Shown here in pieces: positions 52,903 to 61,308 of a stretch of 64,000 nucleotides of DNA. The translations under genes were made by a program, and so were the position numbers. Source of the stretch: CBDIBC01 sp965276635 (GTDB taxonomy: Bacteria > Actinomycetota > Acidimicrobiia > Acidimicrobiales > Palsa-688); contig CBDIBC010000005.1 of assembly GCA_965276635.1 (NCBI GenBank), positions 186,001 through 250,000 on the forward strand. The letters run 5' to 3'. Position 1 is the first letter of the stretch. Every line of letters starts with the position of its first letter. The notes beneath the pieces were generated by a model. It did no database searches. It was not told the origin of the DNA and saw nothing but the letters and a program-made list of their open reading frames with translations.

Positions 52903-53276
52903 GGCGTGTCCCCGCCGGGATCGGGGTTCTCGTTCCGGGCCGAGGCCGTAGCCGCGGCTTCGTCACGGGCCGCGCCGAAGCCGTCGGGTCCGTCGCCGCG
53001 CCGGACCATGATCGAGCGGGCGACGGCATGGCTGGTGAATGGACTGGTACCCGCCACGATCGTCCCGACCAAGATCGCAGCCAAACCTGACGATGACGGA
53101 CCCTCACGCACCACCACGGCCGCGCTCAGCGCAACCGCACCGATCATGGCGGCCGGCGTGACCAGGTGCAACCGATCGAGAGGATCGTCCATCACCGCGA
53201 TGCCAACACACGAAGCCGCCACCGTCACGAGCGCGATGACCAGCAGGACGGCCGACACCACGTCCTCGACGTTCAC
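52899..53276 (-). CDS. mnhG: Mrp-type antiporter subunit G
   Basis: 125 residues. MnhG/PhaG pattern: VEDVVSAVLLVIALVTVAAS, VMDDPLDRLHLVTPAAMIGA and ILVGTIVAGTSPFTSHAVAR. Three helices and a charged Ala/Glu/Pro tail of about 30 residues. Thirteen bases after subunit F and overlapped by the DUF4040 gene. Confidence 0.9.
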   Translation of the reverse strand: MNVEDVVSAVLLVIALVTVAASCVGIAVMDDPLDRLHLVTPAAMIGAVALSAAVVVREGPSSSGLAAILVGTIVAGTSPFTSHAVARSIMVRRGDGPDGFGAARDEAAATASARNENPDPGGDTP

Positions 53277-53289
53277 CGACAGGAACCGA

Positions 53290-53541
53290 TCACACCCAGC
53301 GCTCCAAGAACCGGGCGAAGACGAGCGTTCCGCCCGCCGACAACGCAGCGAGCACCGAGGCCAGCGACGCCAATGCCGGTTCGCCGAAGCCCTCGGCCAA
53401 GCACAGCAGCGCCAACGACTGGACGGTGCCGGTCAACCCCAGCGCAACCAACCGCCGCTCGGGCTCGCCTCGCCAGCACACCCACGCGCAGGGGACCAGC
53501 GCCACTTGCAGCACCAACGCACCGACCAGGAACCACATCAT
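53290..53541 (-). CDS. mnhF: Mrp-type antiporter subunit F
   Basis: 83 residues from ATG 53541, overlapping the subunit E stop (ATGA). Three hydrophobic segments in the MrpF order: MWFLVGALVLQVALVPCAWV, RRLVALGLTGTVQSLALLCL and EPALASLASVLAALSAGGTL. Divergent from best-known MrpF proteins, but size and position between E and G fix the call. Confidence 0.8.
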   Translation of the reverse strand: MMWFLVGALVLQVALVPCAWVCWRGEPERRLVALGLTGTVQSLALLCLAEGFGEPALASLASVLAALSAGGTLVFARFLERWV

Positions 53542-54035
53542 CGGACGTCGCCCGAGATGCGCTCGCCGCCCAGGCGGTGCACCAGGGCCACACCCGAGTC
53601 TGCGTCGATGTCCACGACGATCGTGGTGGGCGCAACCGACAGCAGGGCAGTGAGCACCGAATCGCGCCGCGCCGCCTGCCATCCGCCGCCCCCAGCCTCT
53701 ACCGGCACGTGGACCCACGAGCCTCCTGGCCCTGTCCGACCCACCGCCTGGCGCGCCGCCAAGACGAAGACCTGCACGGATTCGACCACGATCCGGTAAG
53801 GGAACGCAGCGATTCGACGGACGTCGCCGCGCCGGAAGCTGGGGAGCGCGTCTCCTCGCTGGCTCACGAAGTACCCGATGCCGGCCGCAAGCGCTCCAGT
53901 AATGACCCCGGCGACCAGATCCTGCCCATCGAGCTGACCCGCCAACGCGATCCAGACACCACTCGACACGACGACGGTCAAGAGACCGCCAGCGAGAACC
54001 CAGACGAGCGGAGGCCGATCCGTCGTATGAGCCAT
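53538..54035 (-). CDS. mnhE: Mrp-type antiporter subunit E
   Basis: 165 residues from ATG 54035 with GAGGAGGAG directly upstream. Two helices near the start (PLVWVLAGGLLTVVVSSGVW and DLVAGVITGALAAGIGYF), then the MnhE segment AFPYRIVVESVQVFVLAARQ and the soluble end SVLTALLSVAPTTIVVDIDA with ISGDVR. First gene of the operon E-F-G-DUF4040-B-C-D. Confidence 0.88.
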   Translation of the reverse strand: MAHTTDRPPLVWVLAGGLLTVVVSSGVWIALAGQLDGQDLVAGVITGALAAGIGYFVSQRGDALPSFRRGDVRRIAAFPYRIVVESVQVFVLAARQAVGRTGPGGSWVHVPVEAGGGGWQAARRDSVLTALLSVAPTTIVVDIDADSGVALVHRLGGERISGDVR

Positions 54036-54116
54036 GGTCTCCTCCTCGACCACCCTGAGCCGATCGTGAACTACAACTGTGTAACTACGACCATAGCATT
54101 CGAGCGCAGGTGTCCT

Positions 54117-55148
54117 TTAGCGCTTTGGCTCTTCAGACGCGAGAGGCTGTTGCGTTGTGCCGCTGGTCTGGTCGGGATGGAACTCGGTGGTGATCTCTTC
54201 GAAGCCCTTGTTTCGTTGGGCGGCGGCATACGAGGTGTAGGCCCGCCGATCTTCCTCGGTGAGCTGGACATTGTCGGTGAAAGGGGTGAGAAGGCTGCGG
54301 GGCCAGAGCTTCTCGGCCCGCACGACGTTCGCTTCGGCGCAGAGGACGACCAGGGTGGCCGCCAGGTAGATGAAGGCGAGCAAGCCGAGGACGATCCCAA
54401 ACACCCCATACGAGGCACTCGCTCCCTTGAGCTGATGGCTGACGAAATAGGTGCCGACCGTTTGCAACACCTGCCAGCCGAGGGCGGCGGCGATCGCTCC
54501 ACCCCGGACCTGCCGGATGCTGACATCGCGAGCCGTGAGCACCCGAAATGCGGCCGTGAACAAAACAACGTTCAACCCGACTGCCAGCACCAGGGCGACG
54601 ATACGGCTACCGATGCCGCCGAGAGCTCCGCTGGTGTAGGCGCCGGCACCGGTGCTGAGGCCCGACAGGGCGGTGGTGAGCAGCAGGCCCAGGCCAAGCA
54701 CCGCTAGCACTCCAAGGCTGCGCAACCGCCCCTTGATCGGGTTGGGACGGGAGTTCTTCGGGATGGCCCACACCGTGTTCAACGCGTTCTGCGCCGCCTG
54801 GGCGACCCCGATCCCACCGTACAGGCTGCCCAGGACGCCGATGATCACTCCGGCGATGCTGCCATGCACGGCGTGAATGTTCCGGCCGATCTGCTGACCG
54901 ACGATGGGAAACTGACCAAGCGCGGAGTTCAACGCCTGATGCTGCAGGCTTGGGTTGCCCTGCAACACGAACCCTAGAACAGTAACGAGAAGCAACAGCA
55001 GCGGGAACAGGGAGAGAAACCCGTAGTAGGTGATCAGAGCCGCCAGGTAGCCACCCTGATCGTCGAAGTACTTGTACAGCACCGCCAGCGGCAGGCCCAC
55101 CCAGCGGTGCCGGCGCTGATAGTCGTCCACGCGGGCCACTCCGCTCAT
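54117..55148 (-). CDS. YihY/BrkB-family inner membrane protein
   Basis: 343 residues from ATG 55148. Five to six helices with the family signature LAALITYYGFLSLFPLLLLL, GSIAGVIIGVLGSLYGGIGV, QAAQNALNTVWAIPKNSRPN and SYGVFGIVLGLLAFIYLAAT. Formerly annotated as ribonuclease BN by mistake in the literature. The role is unclear (possible transporter or envelope factor). A soluble C-terminus (EEDRRAYTSYAAAQRNKGFE) follows. Single gene, with its start preceded by a Gly/Arg-rich open lead that I leave out. Confidence 0.9.
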   Translation of the reverse strand: MSGVARVDDYQRRHRWVGLPLAVLYKYFDDQGGYLAALITYYGFLSLFPLLLLLVTVLGFVLQGNPSLQHQALNSALGQFPIVGQQIGRNIHAVHGSIAGVIIGVLGSLYGGIGVAQAAQNALNTVWAIPKNSRPNPIKGRLRSLGVLAVLGLGLLLTTALSGLSTGAGAYTSGALGGIGSRIVALVLAVGLNVVLFTAAFRVLTARDVSIRQVRGGAIAAALGWQVLQTVGTYFVSHQLKGASASYGVFGIVLGLLAFIYLAATLVVLCAEANVVRAEKLWPRSLLTPFTDNVQLTEEDRRAYTSYAAAQRNKGFEEITTEFHPDQTSGTTQQPLASEEPKR

Positions 55149-55305
55149 CGCTTTGCTCCGTCCTCCCTGCCAGGTCTCTCCGCCAGTATGGTCGCGCCGC
55201 GATCGCCGCGTGGGTCCCTGGCGGGGTCGTTGCCGGGCCGCTCTGGGTCCACGGTGATGTGCCTTGCGCAACCGGTCGGATCAGGGTGCCACGGCGCGCG
55301 CGACG

Positions 55306-55381
55306 CAGCTGCGCAGCAGGGCCCGGCGGCGGTCGTGCTCTGGACAGCTGCGCAGCAGGGCCCGGCGGCGGTCGTGCTCTG
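55306..55381. repeat. Two-copy 39-bp tandem repeat
   Basis: CAGCTGCGCAGCAGGGCCCG...TGCTCTG occurs at 55306-55342 and again at 55345-55381, identical over 37 bases, period 39. It lies just before a truncated alcohol dehydrogenase gene, marking a rearranged stretch. Confidence 0.9.
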
Positions 55382-55465
55382 CGGGAGGTTAGTCCGCGCT
55401 GGCGGCGTAAACGCCGCTGGCCGGCGACCAGGCTCCGGCCATGGCGATGACCAGGGTCAGCAGGC

Positions 55466-56044
55466 GCCGGGATCACCGTGTGGGAAACCATGCAAGCGGC
55501 CGGCATCCGGTTGGGCAGCCGGGTCGCCGTGGCCGGGCTCGGCGGCCTGGGGCACGTCGGAGTGAAGTTCGCTGTCGCTCTCGGCGCCGAGGTCACCGTG
55601 CTGAGCCGCACCCCGGACAAGGCCGAGGACGCCCGCAAGCTCGGGGCCACCGACCTGCTGGTCACCACCGACGACACGCAGCTGGCACAGGCATTCGGCC
55701 GGTTCGGCCTGATCCTTGACACCATCTCCGGCCCGCACGACCTGCCTCCGCTGCTGCGACTGCTCGCCCTGGACGGCACGCTCAGCGTGGTCGGCTTTCC
55801 CACCGAGGTCCCGCTGCAGATAATGGACCTGACCTTCGGCCGGAAGAAGCTGACCTCCTCGGGCACCGGCGGCCGGCGGGGCACGGCCGAGATGCTGGCC
55901 TTTGCCGCCGAGCATGGCATCACTGCGGACATTGAGCTGCTCCCCTCCGCCCACGTCGAGGAGGCTCTCACCCGTCTCGGCCAAGGCGACGTCCGCTACC
56001 GCTTCGTGCTGGACCTGTCCGACCTCGACCAGCCTGTGTCCTGA
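55466..56044 (+). pseudogene. Alcohol dehydrogenase C-terminal half (5' truncated)
   Basis: In-frame homology starts at AGITVWETMQAAGI, the point where zinc alcohol dehydrogenases enter the coenzyme domain, and runs through VAVAGLGGLGHVGVKFAVAL, GAEVTVLSRTPDKAEDARKL to IELLPSAHVEEALTRLGQGD and VRYRFVLDLSDL. The N-terminal catalytic, zinc-binding half (about 150 residues) is missing and not found upstream in any frame. The region upstream is a tandem repeat. A GTG at 55478 could in theory drive a 188-residue fragment without catalytic zinc. Convergent overlap with the HAD gene. Confidence 0.82.
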
Positions 56045-56841
56045 GGAGAGCGAGGCTCTCGCCTTGGGTGCGGCTGTCCAATGAGGTCGGGCAGGTGGCC
56101 GATGTGGTCGATGACGTGATCCGGTGCAGGGCCATCGCTGTCGAGGTCGCCGGCCTGGAACTTGCCGGTCTTGACCAAGACGCCGGTCATACCGACCGCT
56201 TGAGCGCCGCGCACATCAGAACCGATGTCGTCGCCGACCATCATCACGTCGGCGGGAACGACGCCGAGGTCCTCGAGCGCGGCGTGGAAGAAGTCGGGCG
56301 CCGGCTTGCCGACCACGGGGATATCGATGTCAGCTGCGGCCTCGAGCCCGACGATGAACGATCCCATATCGAGCGCCGGGCCGTCGGCGGTCTGGTAGCG
56401 GGTGTTGCGGTGCAACGCCACCACGGGCACGCCGCCGACCGCCAGCTTGAAGACGGCGTCGAGCTCGCGGTAGCCGACGTTGGGGCCCGCACCGCCGAGC
56501 AGCACGACGCCAGCAGAAGTCGCCGGGACGATCTGGACGCCCTCGAGGTCCTCATCCAGCGGGCCCTCGTTGACGACCAGGCAGCCCGCGCCCCGATAGC
56601 GTTCGGTGAGGTAGCGGGCGGCGCTGCTCACCGCAGTCAAGATCGCCGACGGGTCAACTTTCATGCCGGCGTCGGCTAGAAGACCGGCGATCTGACGGCG
56701 CGACCGGGACGACGTGTTCGTGACCAGCCGAAACGGCGTGCCGTGCTCGCCCAGCCAGTTCACCGTCTCGGCTGCGCCCGGTAGCGGCTTCCACGAGACC
56801 GCGAGCACTCCGTCGATGTCGAGCAACGCCCCTCTTGTCAT
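55996..56841 (-). CDS. HAD-superfamily phosphatase, NagD/LHPP-like
   Basis: 281 residues. HAD motifs: DxD in GALLDIDGVLAVSWKPLPG, threonine motif FRLVTNTSSRSRRQIAGLL, lysine in DIPVVGKPAPDFFHAALE and acidic motif DVMMVGDDIGSDVRGAQAV. Subfamily IIA (cap C2) of the kind annotated as phospholysine phosphohistidine inorganic pyrophosphate phosphatase-like. It removes phosphate from a small metabolite. The last 20-25 residues (RREPRSPQDTGW) run antisense into the alcohol dehydrogenase fragment and may not be native, suggesting the gene's 3' end was exchanged by the rearrangement. Confidence 0.87.
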   Translation of the reverse strand: MTRGALLDIDGVLAVSWKPLPGAAETVNWLGEHGTPFRLVTNTSSRSRRQIAGLLADAGMKVDPSAILTAVSSAARYLTERYRGAGCLVVNEGPLDEDLEGVQIVPATSAGVVLLGGAGPNVGYRELDAVFKLAVGGVPVVALHRNTRYQTADGPALDMGSFIVGLEAAADIDIPVVGKPAPDFFHAALEDLGVVPADVMMVGDDIGSDVRGAQAVGMTGVLVKTGKFQAGDLDSDGPAPDHVIDHIGHLPDLIGQPHPRREPRSPQDTGWSRSDRSSTKR

Positions 56842-56919
56842 ACCCGAACCTACCGTTCGGGTATATCGGTCGGCGGCGGAAGACGCGGCTGCTCGTGCCC
56901 GTTCCGGCTGCCTGGACGG

Positions 56920-57408
56920 CTAGCGACACCCGAGATCGGCGACGACGATGTCGGCGAGTTGGGCGAGAAACGCGAGTTGGTCGTCGGTCCAGTCGCGCCG
57001 GACGCGGTCCATGACGCAGATGGTGCCGACGGCCACGCTATCGAGGGTGAGCATCGGCAACGCGGCGTAGGCCACGATGTCGTGGTCGCTGCTCGTCGGC
57101 GTGCCGGCGTCATGAGGACGGCCAAATCCGTCGAAGGCGATCAGCGGACGCCCCTTCTTGACCGCTTGACGGCACACCAAGTACTCGATCGACGTCTCGG
57201 CGAGTGTGGCGCTGTCCTCCATGCCGAACGTGGCTGGGAGAACCGCTCGGCTGGCGTCGGCCCACCAGATCATGGCGATGGGCGCTTCCAGGAGGCCAGC
57301 CGCGAGAGCGACGAGACGCTGGAAAGCGAAGGACAGACCCGGGGGCTCCAGGTCTGCCGAAACAGCGGGCCGGTCCGTGTAGCTCTGCTCGAGCGGCTCG
57401 ACTGTCAT
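56920..57408 (-). CDS. GAF-domain protein
   Basis: 162 residues, a single GAF domain: FQRLVALAAGLLEAPIAMIW, RQAVKKGRPLIAFDGFGRPH, DIVAYAALPMLTLDSVAVGT and ICVMDRVRRDWTDDQLAFLA. GAF domains bind small ligands or sense redox/light. The WTDDQLAFLAQLADIVVADL end resembles GAF proteins that precede output domains, but none is attached here. ATG overlaps the stop of the bactofilin-like gene (ATGA), so the two are co-translated. Confidence 0.82.
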   Translation of the reverse strand: MTVEPLEQSYTDRPAVSADLEPPGLSFAFQRLVALAAGLLEAPIAMIWWADASRAVLPATFGMEDSATLAETSIEYLVCRQAVKKGRPLIAFDGFGRPHDAGTPTSSDHDIVAYAALPMLTLDSVAVGTICVMDRVRRDWTDDQLAFLAQLADIVVADLGCR

Positions 57409-57926
57409 GGGTTCGGGCAGCCGTTTCGGGTCTGCGAACCCCTCGAGGCGGTGAGGACCGACGGCCAGCGAAGGGGCCGAGGGTGGCCGCGGTCAATTCT
57501 CGGTTCCCCGAGCAGGGCGCGAGGGCTGACGACAGTCTCGCCGGCGTACTCGACGAGTGGCCCTTCGACGATACCTTCGATGCACAGCGCGCCGCCGTCA
57601 TTGATGGCGGCGCCGTGGCAGGTACCCGCCACGATGGCGTGTCCCCCGACGGCCACGAAGAGCCTCTCGGTGGTCCCGGCGATATATGCGGACCCCCCTC
57701 GGGTGACGACGATCCCAGCCCGGGCGATGCCTGCCAGCATCAGGGTTCCGTCAAGTCCGACGCGGATCAGTCCCTCGACAGCTCCGGTCACCGTGACGAT
57801 GACCGAGTCACCGACGACGAGCACGTCGCCTCCCACATCGTCGATCACCCGGCGGCGGCCCCACAGCTCCGCTCCCGAGCCGAGCCGATCAGGCGAGATC
57901 AGCATGATCGGCCCGGCTGCACCCAC
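57405..57926 (-). CDS. Polymer-forming, bactofilin-like beta-helix protein
   Basis: 173 residues. The middle (about 30-140) shows six-residue stepwise repeats of hydrophobic and Gly positions (VGGDVLVVGDSVIVTVTGAV, GLIRVGLDGTLMLAGIARAG, AIVAGTCHGAAINDGGALCI), the mark of a right-handed beta helix as in bactofilins (polymer-forming cytoskeletal proteins). No signal peptide. Bactofilins assemble filaments at the membrane. Similarity is by pattern, so the family is tentative. Translationally coupled to a GAF protein. Confidence 0.6.
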   Translation of the reverse strand: MGAAGPIMLISPDRLGSGAELWGRRRVIDDVGGDVLVVGDSVIVTVTGAVEGLIRVGLDGTLMLAGIARAGIVVTRGGSAYIAGTTERLFVAVGGHAIVAGTCHGAAINDGGALCIEGIVEGPLVEYAGETVVSPRALLGEPRIDRGHPRPLRWPSVLTASRGSQTRNGCPNP

Positions 57927-58467
57927 TCGGCCGAGGTCGCCGAGGGTGAATCAGACCCGGGTTTGCGATGGACCGGCCACACAGGACCTCACTTCACACG
58001 ACTCGCCACTGCACCGGATTGAAGGCCGACTGGCCGCCGAACCCGTAGCAGAGACAGGCAAACGTCGCACCGGCGCTGCGGCTTCCGTCGAAGGGCCGAA
58101 CGCGACAGGGATGAACTTCTCCCGGCTGGCTGCTCAACCGATGATGAAACGAACGTTACCCCACATCGGCGGCGATGAACCGAGTCCGGCCGAGACCTCC
58201 CAAGGGCCAGGTACGAGTCTCGGACACCGACGGCTCCGTCCGCCACCGACGAGACCGCCACGGCGGATCGGCGCATGGGTCTCGACAGGTCGGCATCGGA
58301 CCATCTACGGTCACCCGTGGGTTGAGCAGCCAGCCCTAGGAGGCGCAAGGCCTCAAACCGGTCACTGTCGTCTTGGTGCGACGTTACCCGGCATTTGTCC
58401 AGCATCGACGAAGAGGTCGAACTGCCGTGAGCATGATATCCACCGTCGACCGTTCACCCCAGTGGCC
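57927..58467. other. Gap of about 540 bases without a supported gene
   Basis: Between the bactofilin-like gene and the Rieske protein gene. Open frames on both strands lack start signals and protein-like composition. It probably holds the promoters of the two divergent genes. I see no structured RNA that I could support. Confidence 0.4.
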
Positions 58468-59334
58468 GTGAAGGACCAGATGCTGGCCGGCTTGGCCCAG
58501 CGGGTGGAATCCTCCACCCGGGCTGACAGCTTGGCGAAGGCCCTCGAACGGTCTCTGCGGTCGCTGAGACGTCTGCCGAATGGCCGGAGCGCGGTGAGCG
58601 GGACCGCATTCGGTCATCCTGCACACCCTCTGATGGTCACTGCGCCGATAGGCGCGTGGACGAGCGCGATGGTGCTGGACCTCGCTGGTTCTCGGCGCGC
58701 GGCCCGGGGGCTGATCGGGGCGGGGGTGCTCTTCGCTGCGCCGACCGTGCTCAGCGGGGCGAGCGACTGGCTGGATACCGAGGGCGCAGAGCGGCGCGTG
58801 GGCTCCGTCCATGCCGCGCTGAACGTCGCCGCCGTCGCCACCTATGCAGTGTCGTGGTTGGTGCGCCCGAAGCGTCCTGCGGTCGGCGTGGCATTCGGTT
58901 TCCTCGGCGCCGGGCTGGCTACTGCAGCGGGATGGCTCGGCGGCCATCTCACCTATGGCCTCGGTGTGGGCGTCGACACCAATGCCTTCAGCACGGGGCC
59001 GCAGGCTTGGACCGAGCTCGGCGTCGAACCCCGGCCCGGGACCGCCATGCTGGCCACCGTCGACGGCGCACGGCTCGTCGCCGGCTTGATTGATGATCGC
59101 CCAGCGGTGCTGGCTGACCGCTGCAGCCACCGAGGCGGCCCGCTGTCAGAAGAACCGCTGATCGGCGGCTGCTTCACATGTCCTTGGCATGGCAGCCGTT
59201 TCGATGCACTGACCGGGGCAGTACGTCGAGGTCCAGCCTCGGTACCGCAGCCTACATACGAGGTTCGCAACCACGGAGGCGTCCTTGAAGTCCGCCGTCG
59301 GGAAGAGCGTGCGTTGCGGACCAACCCCGTCTGA
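58468..59334 (+). CDS. DUF2231 membrane domain fused to Rieske [2Fe-2S] domain
   Basis: 288 residues from GTG 58468; ATG 58480 is also possible. The N-terminal part has four helices of the DUF2231 type (GHPAHPLMVTAPIGAWTSAM, GAGVLFAAPTVLSGASDWLD, VHAALNVAAVATYAVSWLV and GFLGAGLATAAGWLGGHLTY). The last third is a Rieske domain with CSHRGGPLSEEPL and CFTCPWHGSRFDALTGAV, providing the Cys-x-His and Cys-x2-His ligands. Probably a membrane-tethered electron-transfer protein. The fusion of these two domains occurs in some actinobacteria. Its redox partner is not identifiable here. Confidence 0.87.
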   Translation: MKDQMLAGLAQRVESSTRADSLAKALERSLRSLRRLPNGRSAVSGTAFGHPAHPLMVTAPIGAWTSAMVLDLAGSRRAARGLIGAGVLFAAPTVLSGASDWLDTEGAERRVGSVHAALNVAAVATYAVSWLVRPKRPAVGVAFGFLGAGLATAAGWLGGHLTYGLGVGVDTNAFSTGPQAWTELGVEPRPGTAMLATVDGARLVAGLIDDRPAVLADRCSHRGGPLSEEPLIGGCFTCPWHGSRFDALTGAVRRGPASVPQPTYEVRNHGGVLEVRRREERALRTNPV

Positions 59335-59392
59335 TCTGGCCCGCCTCACCGGCACGGCGGAGAGACCACGAGACCGAGAGAGAAGGCGCAGG

Positions 59393-60078
59393 ATGACGTC
59401 GTTCGGATACACCATGATGTGTGAGCAGGCGGGACCGAAAGATCTGGTCAGCCACGTGCAGGCGGCGGAGGAGGCCGGGTTCGATTTCTCCGTTACTCTG
59501 ATCACTATTCCCCCTGGCTAGACAGCATGGGTCACTCACCGTATGCCTGGTCCGTGCTCGGCGCCGCCGCTCAGGCGACAGAACGCATCGGACTCATGAC
59601 ATATGTGACCTGCCCGACGAAGCGGTACCACCCTGCCGTTGTCGCCCAGAAGGCGGCCACGATGGCATTGCTCAGCGACGGACGGTTCCGACTCGGCCTC
59701 GGCGCTGGCGAGAATCTGAACGAGCACGTCACCGGCGGTGGATGGCCGCCGGTCAATGTCCGCCACGCCATGCTCGCCGAAGCCGTCGACATCATCACGG
59801 CGCTGTGGCAGGGCGGCTACGTCACCTTCCTTGGCGAGCGCTTCGAGGTCGACTCGGCCAAGCTGTGGGATCTTCCCGATACGCCACCGCCACTGGGCAT
59901 TGCCGTGTCCGGTCGCCAATCCTGCGACCTGGCCGGGCGCAGCGCCGATCTCATGGTGGCGGTCGAACCCGACGCCGAGCTTGGCACCATGTTCGATCAG
60001 GCAGGAGGGGCGGGCAAATCCCGGGTCGGGCAAGTGCCAGTCTGCTTCGACGTCGACACCGACGCGGCTGTCGATCGC
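59393..60078 (+). pseudogene. F420-dependent luciferase-like (LLM) oxidoreductase, frameshifted and 3'-truncated
   Basis: Start MTSFGYTMMCEQAGPKDLVS and EEAGFDFSV run into a stop at 59521. The true continuation is in another frame (SDHYSPWLDSMGHSPYAWSV, ATERIGLMTYVTCPTKRYHP, DGRFRLGLGAGENLNEHVTG), so one frameshift lies near 59495. The match fades after GQVPVCFDVDTDAAVDRA at about 60078, where the sequence becomes antisense to a TnpB gene; roughly 70 C-terminal residues are missing. Motifs fit the TIGR03557-type F420-dependent LLM enzymes. Not functional as it stands. Confidence 0.85.
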
Positions 60079-60801
60079 GCGCCGGTCGGCCTCTGTGGCC
60101 TTCAGCCTGGCGATGGCCGCCTTCGTGGCCTTCTGGCGCTTCGAGCCCTTCTCTTGCCGGGCGAGCCTGCGTTGAAGGCGGCGCAACCGCTGGGTCTCAC
60201 CAGGCCGGGGACCGGGAGCGTGGAGCATCTGCCCTCTGAGGTCGCGACGGTGGCGACCACCCCGGCGTCGAGGCCGACACTGCGCCCTGTCGGGGTGCGT
60301 TCGAGCACCGGTTGGGGGGCGGAGAAGCTGACGTGCCAGCGGCCGGAACGGTCGGAGGTGACCCTGGCCATCCCGTGCTCGGTTGGCAACGGGCGAGACA
60401 GGCGGAAGCGGACCGGGCCGATCTTGGGCACCTGTAGCGTCGCCCACCGTCGGTTGACGCGCTCCACTGACACGTCTCGGACACAGAAACCCTCGTCTGT
60501 CGATCCCGGCCTTGCGCCACCGAGGGCGGCGATGGGTGGCCGCCCACCAGTTGCGAAGCGCCTGGCCGAAGTCCCGCAGCGCCTGTTGCTGCACTGAGGA
60601 TGACCCTTTGCCCAGCCAGGTTTCCTTCCGGGCCTCGGCGAGCTGGCGGGAGCGTTCGACACGTCCTGGCGTCGGCCGTCCCGGTCGGTAGCAGTTGGCC
60701 TGCTCTAGGGCCAGGTTCCACACGTAGCGGGCACCGGCGCAATGGCGAGACAGCATCGCGAACTGGGAAGGATCCGGGTAGAGACGATAACGATTGGCCA
60801 T
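60079..60801 (-). pseudogene. TnpB (IS200/IS605 RNA-guided nuclease family), truncated
   Basis: Starts at ATG 60801, directly after the tnpA stop. N-terminal RYRLYPDPSQFAMLSRHCAG and ARYVWNLALEQANCYRPGR are TnpB-like. The frame shifts near 60515 to DEGFCVRDVSVERVNRRWAT and VGLDAGVVATVATSEGR (first RuvC motif with the catalytic Asp), then again near 60237 to ETQRLRRLQRRLARQEKGSK. The sequence ends at ARLKATEADRR, before the second and third RuvC motifs and zinc finger. It cannot encode an active nuclease. Confidence 0.82.
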
Positions 60802-61205
60802 CTATGCCGCCCGCTTCTGGTCTTCGACGTAGCGCCGCACGACCTCCAGGGGAGCGCCACCCACCGTGGAGACAAACCACGACCGCGACCACAGGACCGG
60901 TAGCCGACGCCGCGGGGGAAACCCCGCCGCAGCAGCCGCGACGAGCGACCCTTCAACTTCTCGACCAGCTTCGACAAGGCGACGGCGGACGGAACTTCGA
61001 CGAGCAGGTGGACGTGATCGGCCATCACCTCCACCTCGATCACCTCGCCGCCGGCCTCGTCTATCACCTCGAAGATGAACTCCTTCAGCCCAACCTCGAC
61101 CCTCCCGGCCAGCCCGCTACGTCGGTACCGCTGCCCCTGCGGAGCAGCGTTGTGGTACTTGGCCGAGTAGACCATCTTGTTGGTCGAGCGGTAGCCCACT
61201 GACAC
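60802..61205 (-). pseudogene. TnpA (Y1 HUH transposase) of IS200/IS605 type, frameshifted
   Basis: Opening VGYRSTNKMVYSAKYH, HUH site EVEVMADHVHLLVEVPSAVA and KLVEKLKGRSSRLLR are clear. After a run of five G near 60913-60918 the frame shifts, and the end RRLPVLWSRSWFVSTVGGAP with VVRRYVEDQKRAA (catalytic Tyr in RRYVEDQ) is in another frame, ending in TAG at 60802. The piece around HNAAPQGQRYRRS is also unlike the usual WCPKYRR. Inactive unless frameshifted. Confidence 0.82.
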
Positions 61206-61308
61206 ATCATCGAAGGAGGATGAGACAACCATCCGGGTGGCGCAGCCACCCGGCAACGGAAAGACCCTCAACACACCACTGAAGTCGTCGGCTCGCGGGC
61301 TTGTTCGG

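Larger units (their letters stand above)
60079..61205 (-). mobile_element. Decayed IS200/IS605-family element
   Basis: Contains a damaged tnpA (Y1 transposase) and a damaged, 3'-truncated tnpB, in the usual order and strand. It interrupts the LLM oxidoreductase gene. Since IS200/IS605 elements have no terminal inverted repeats, exact ends cannot be given. The left border is set by the switch from LLM to TnpB homology near 60078. Confidence 0.75.

Noticed and set aside
57989..58405. 138-codon minus-strand open frame in the gap before the Rieske gene
   Set aside because: Arg/Ser-rich with no start signal or domain; treated as non-coding.
59536..60801. Minus-strand frame running through TnpB into the antisense of the LLM gene as one long protein
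   Set aside because: Only the first part is TnpB; the rest is a frameshift product and antisense sequence.
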